Below, piece after piece: positions 4,874 to 6,203 of a stretch of DNA of 6,203 nucleotides; within the stretch, counting starts at the first letter, position 1; each line of letters starts with the position of its first letter. Where the stretch lies: positions 1 through 6,203 of the forward strand of contig CATJRT010000235.1 of the NCBI GenBank assembly GCA_949742895.1, written 5' to 3'. Origin of the DNA: an uncultured Eubacteriales bacterium (GTDB lineage Bacteria; Bacillota_A; Clostridia; Oscillospirales; Oscillospiraceae). Position numbers and translations under genes: made by a program. The notes under the pieces are model-generated. The model searched no databases and was not told where the DNA came from. It saw nothing but the letters and a program-made list of their open reading frames with translations.

Positions 4874-6203
4874 TTATTCCTCTTTGGGCTTTTCTTCGTG
4901 CGCCGGGTCTGCGGCCCCACCCTTTTCCTCCTCATCTGAGGGAGGAGGCATGGGGATCGGTTCGCTCACCATGTGGACGCTGCGGGCAGGCGGTTCAATA
5001 TCACCGGAGAGCTTGGGCTTGGCCTGGGTGGAGGTGTAGGCTCCTTCCACCAAAGCAGGGTCCCGGCCCTCAATGATGGCCACCATTTCGCCGCCGGTGA
5101 TGGTCTCCTTCTCCAGCAGATAGGCCACCACCTTGTCCATGTCGTCACGGTTGGCCTTAATGACCTCCACTGCATCTGCATAGCATACGTCCAGTAGAGC
5201 CTTAACCGCCTTGTCCATGACGGCGGCGGTGTCCTGGGCACAGTCCAGACCGTAACCCCCGTCCAAATACTGGTTGCGGACGCTGCCCAGCGCCATCATG
5301 CCGAACTCCTCGCTCATGCCGAACATGGCGACCATGTTCCGGGCAATGTTGGTGGCCTCCTGGATGTCCTGAGACGCGCCGTTGGTCATGGTGTTCATAA
5401 CCACCTCCTCAGCGGCGCGGCCGCCCATGGAAACGGTGATCTTGGCCATCAGCTCTTCCTTGGTGCGCAGATTGGTCTTGTCCTCCTCGGGCATCAGCAG
5501 GGTATAACCCAGGCTACCCTGGGTATGGGGCACGATAGTAATTTTCTGCACCGGCTCAGCGTTCTTCTGCTTATACGCCACCATGGCATGGCCCACCTCG
5601 TGGTAGGCCACCAGACGGCGCTCAAACTCGGTAAGCACAGAGTTTTTCTTCTCGCTGCCGGCGATGACGAACTCGAAGGAAGCCAGCAGATCCTCCTGAG
5701 TCACCAGCCTACGGCCCTTACGCACCGCCCGCAGCGCCGCCTCGTTCACCAGATTAGCCAAGTCCGCGCCCACACAGCCTGCGGTGGCCAGGGCAATCTT
5801 ATTCAGGTCCACGTCCTCCGCCAGCTTGATTTTCCGGGTGTGGACCTGGAGCGTAGCCAGACGGCCTGCCAAATTGGGCCGGTCGATGGTGATCCGCCGG
5901 TCGAAGCGGCCGGGGCGGAGGAGAGCCTTGTCCAGCACCTCGGGCCGGTTGGTGGCGCCCAGCACAATGACGCCCTTGCCGGGATCGAAGCCGTCCAGTT
6001 CGGCCAGAAGCTGGTTCAGAGTCTGCTCGCGCTCATCGTTGCCACCCATGCGGTTGTCACGGGATTTACCGATGGTGTCGATCTCGTCGATGAAGATAAT
6101 GCAAGGGGCCATCTTGCTGGCCTCCTTGAACAGGTCGCGGACACGGGACGCGCCCACGCCTACAAACATCTCCACAAAGTCAGAGCCGGAGATTGAGAAG
6201 AAG
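4874..6203 (-). CDS. ftsH: ATP-dependent zinc metalloprotease FtsH (start beyond window)
   Basis: FtsH is a hexameric membrane AAA+ protease that extracts and degrades misfolded membrane proteins and some regulators. The visible 442 residues start in the AAA domain at [20 protein letters not shown], the pore-loop region; the two membrane helices and Walker A lie off the right edge. Visible in order: Walker B IIFIDEID, the second region of homology [20 protein letters not shown] with two arginine fingers, the zinc site HEVGH (codons at 5602-5588; most members have HEAGH), and the third zinc ligand Asp in [11 protein letters not shown] (codon at 5368-5366). After FGMS the usual FLGR...YSE stretch is replaced by [19 protein letters not shown]. 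The C-terminal tail of about 55 residues is Pro-rich then strongly acidic and ends PKEE, as is common for its disordered tail. The GTG at 6175 is internal and not a start. Convergent to the lipoprotein gene. Confidence 0.97.
   Translation of the reverse strand, partial: FFSISGSDFVEMFVGVGASRVRDLFKEASKMAPCIIFIDEIDTIGKSRDNRMGGNDEREQTLNQLLAELDGFDPGKGVIVLGATNRPEVLDKALLRPGRFDRRITIDRPNLAGRLATLQVHTRKIKLAEDVDLNKIALATAGCVGADLANLVNEAALRAVRKGRRLVTQEDLLASFEFVIAGSEKKNSVLTEFERRLVAYHEVGHAMVAYKQKNAEPVQKITIVPHTQGSLGYTLLMPEEDKTNLRTKEELMAKITVSMGGRAAEEVVMNTMTNGASQDIQEATNIARNMVAMFGMSEEFGMMALGSVRNQYLDGGYGLDCAQDTAAVMDKAVKALLDVCYADAVEVIKANRDDMDKVVAYLLEKETITGGEMVAIIEGRDPALVEGAYTSTQAKPKLSGDIEPPARSVHMVSEPIPMPPPSDEEEKGGAADPAHEEKPKEE

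Noticed and set aside
5525..6196. 223-residue plus-strand open frame opposite ftsH
   Set aside because: FtsH coding on the minus strand is unambiguous; the plus frame is a His/Gln/Leu-rich shadow.
1..6203. tRNA, rRNA, CRISPR array or complete insertion sequence
   Set aside because: No cloverleaf, rRNA-like stretch, spaced repeats or transposase motifs were seen on either strand.

Overview
The window is GC-rich (roughly 60% by eye), densely coding bacterial DNA. Strong AGGAGG-type ribosome binding sites, TTGACA/TATAAT-like promoters and the protein set fit a high-GC gut clostridium of the Oscillospiraceae type (Flavonifractor/Pseudoflavonifractor-like). That placement is inferred from style and family likeness, not from a database search.

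Layout. Bases 1-90 are AT-rich (about 34% GC by hand count) and unlike everything after them. They carry a well-formed leftward promoter and the first codons of an unrecognised leftward gene. At about base 91 the composition changes abruptly and a heparinase II/III family reading frame begins in mid-protein, so this gene has lost its 5' part, including the catalytic helical domain. It is followed 15 bases later by a gene for a discoidin-like (F5/8 type C) beta-sandwich protein that probably once worked with it. A 124-base gap (1801-1924) holds a promoter and a very stable GC hairpin at the predicted mRNA 5' end. Then come two tightly coupled genes: a fused threonine/serine exporter (ThrE family) and a YjjG-type HAD nucleotidase, only one base apart. 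Over the end of the HAD gene lie three hexamers at exact 11-base spacing, resembling an OmpR-family response-regulator site. Directly downstream is an extended -10 promoter driving a secreted SGNH/GDSL hydrolase lipoprotein with a Pro/Thr/Glu linker that contains a run of nine C. A bidirectional terminator separates this gene from the convergent ftsH, whose start lies beyond the right edge.

How they fit together. ThrE plus the HAD phosphatase look like a housekeeping export/metabolite-repair pair. The lipoprotein is probably a cell-envelope esterase under its own control. FtsH is the membrane AAA+ protease. I see no convincing novel multi-gene system. The points most worth a second look are the junction near base 90 with its possible leaderless promoter, the 11-base-period repeats before the lipoprotein gene, and the C9 tract inside it.
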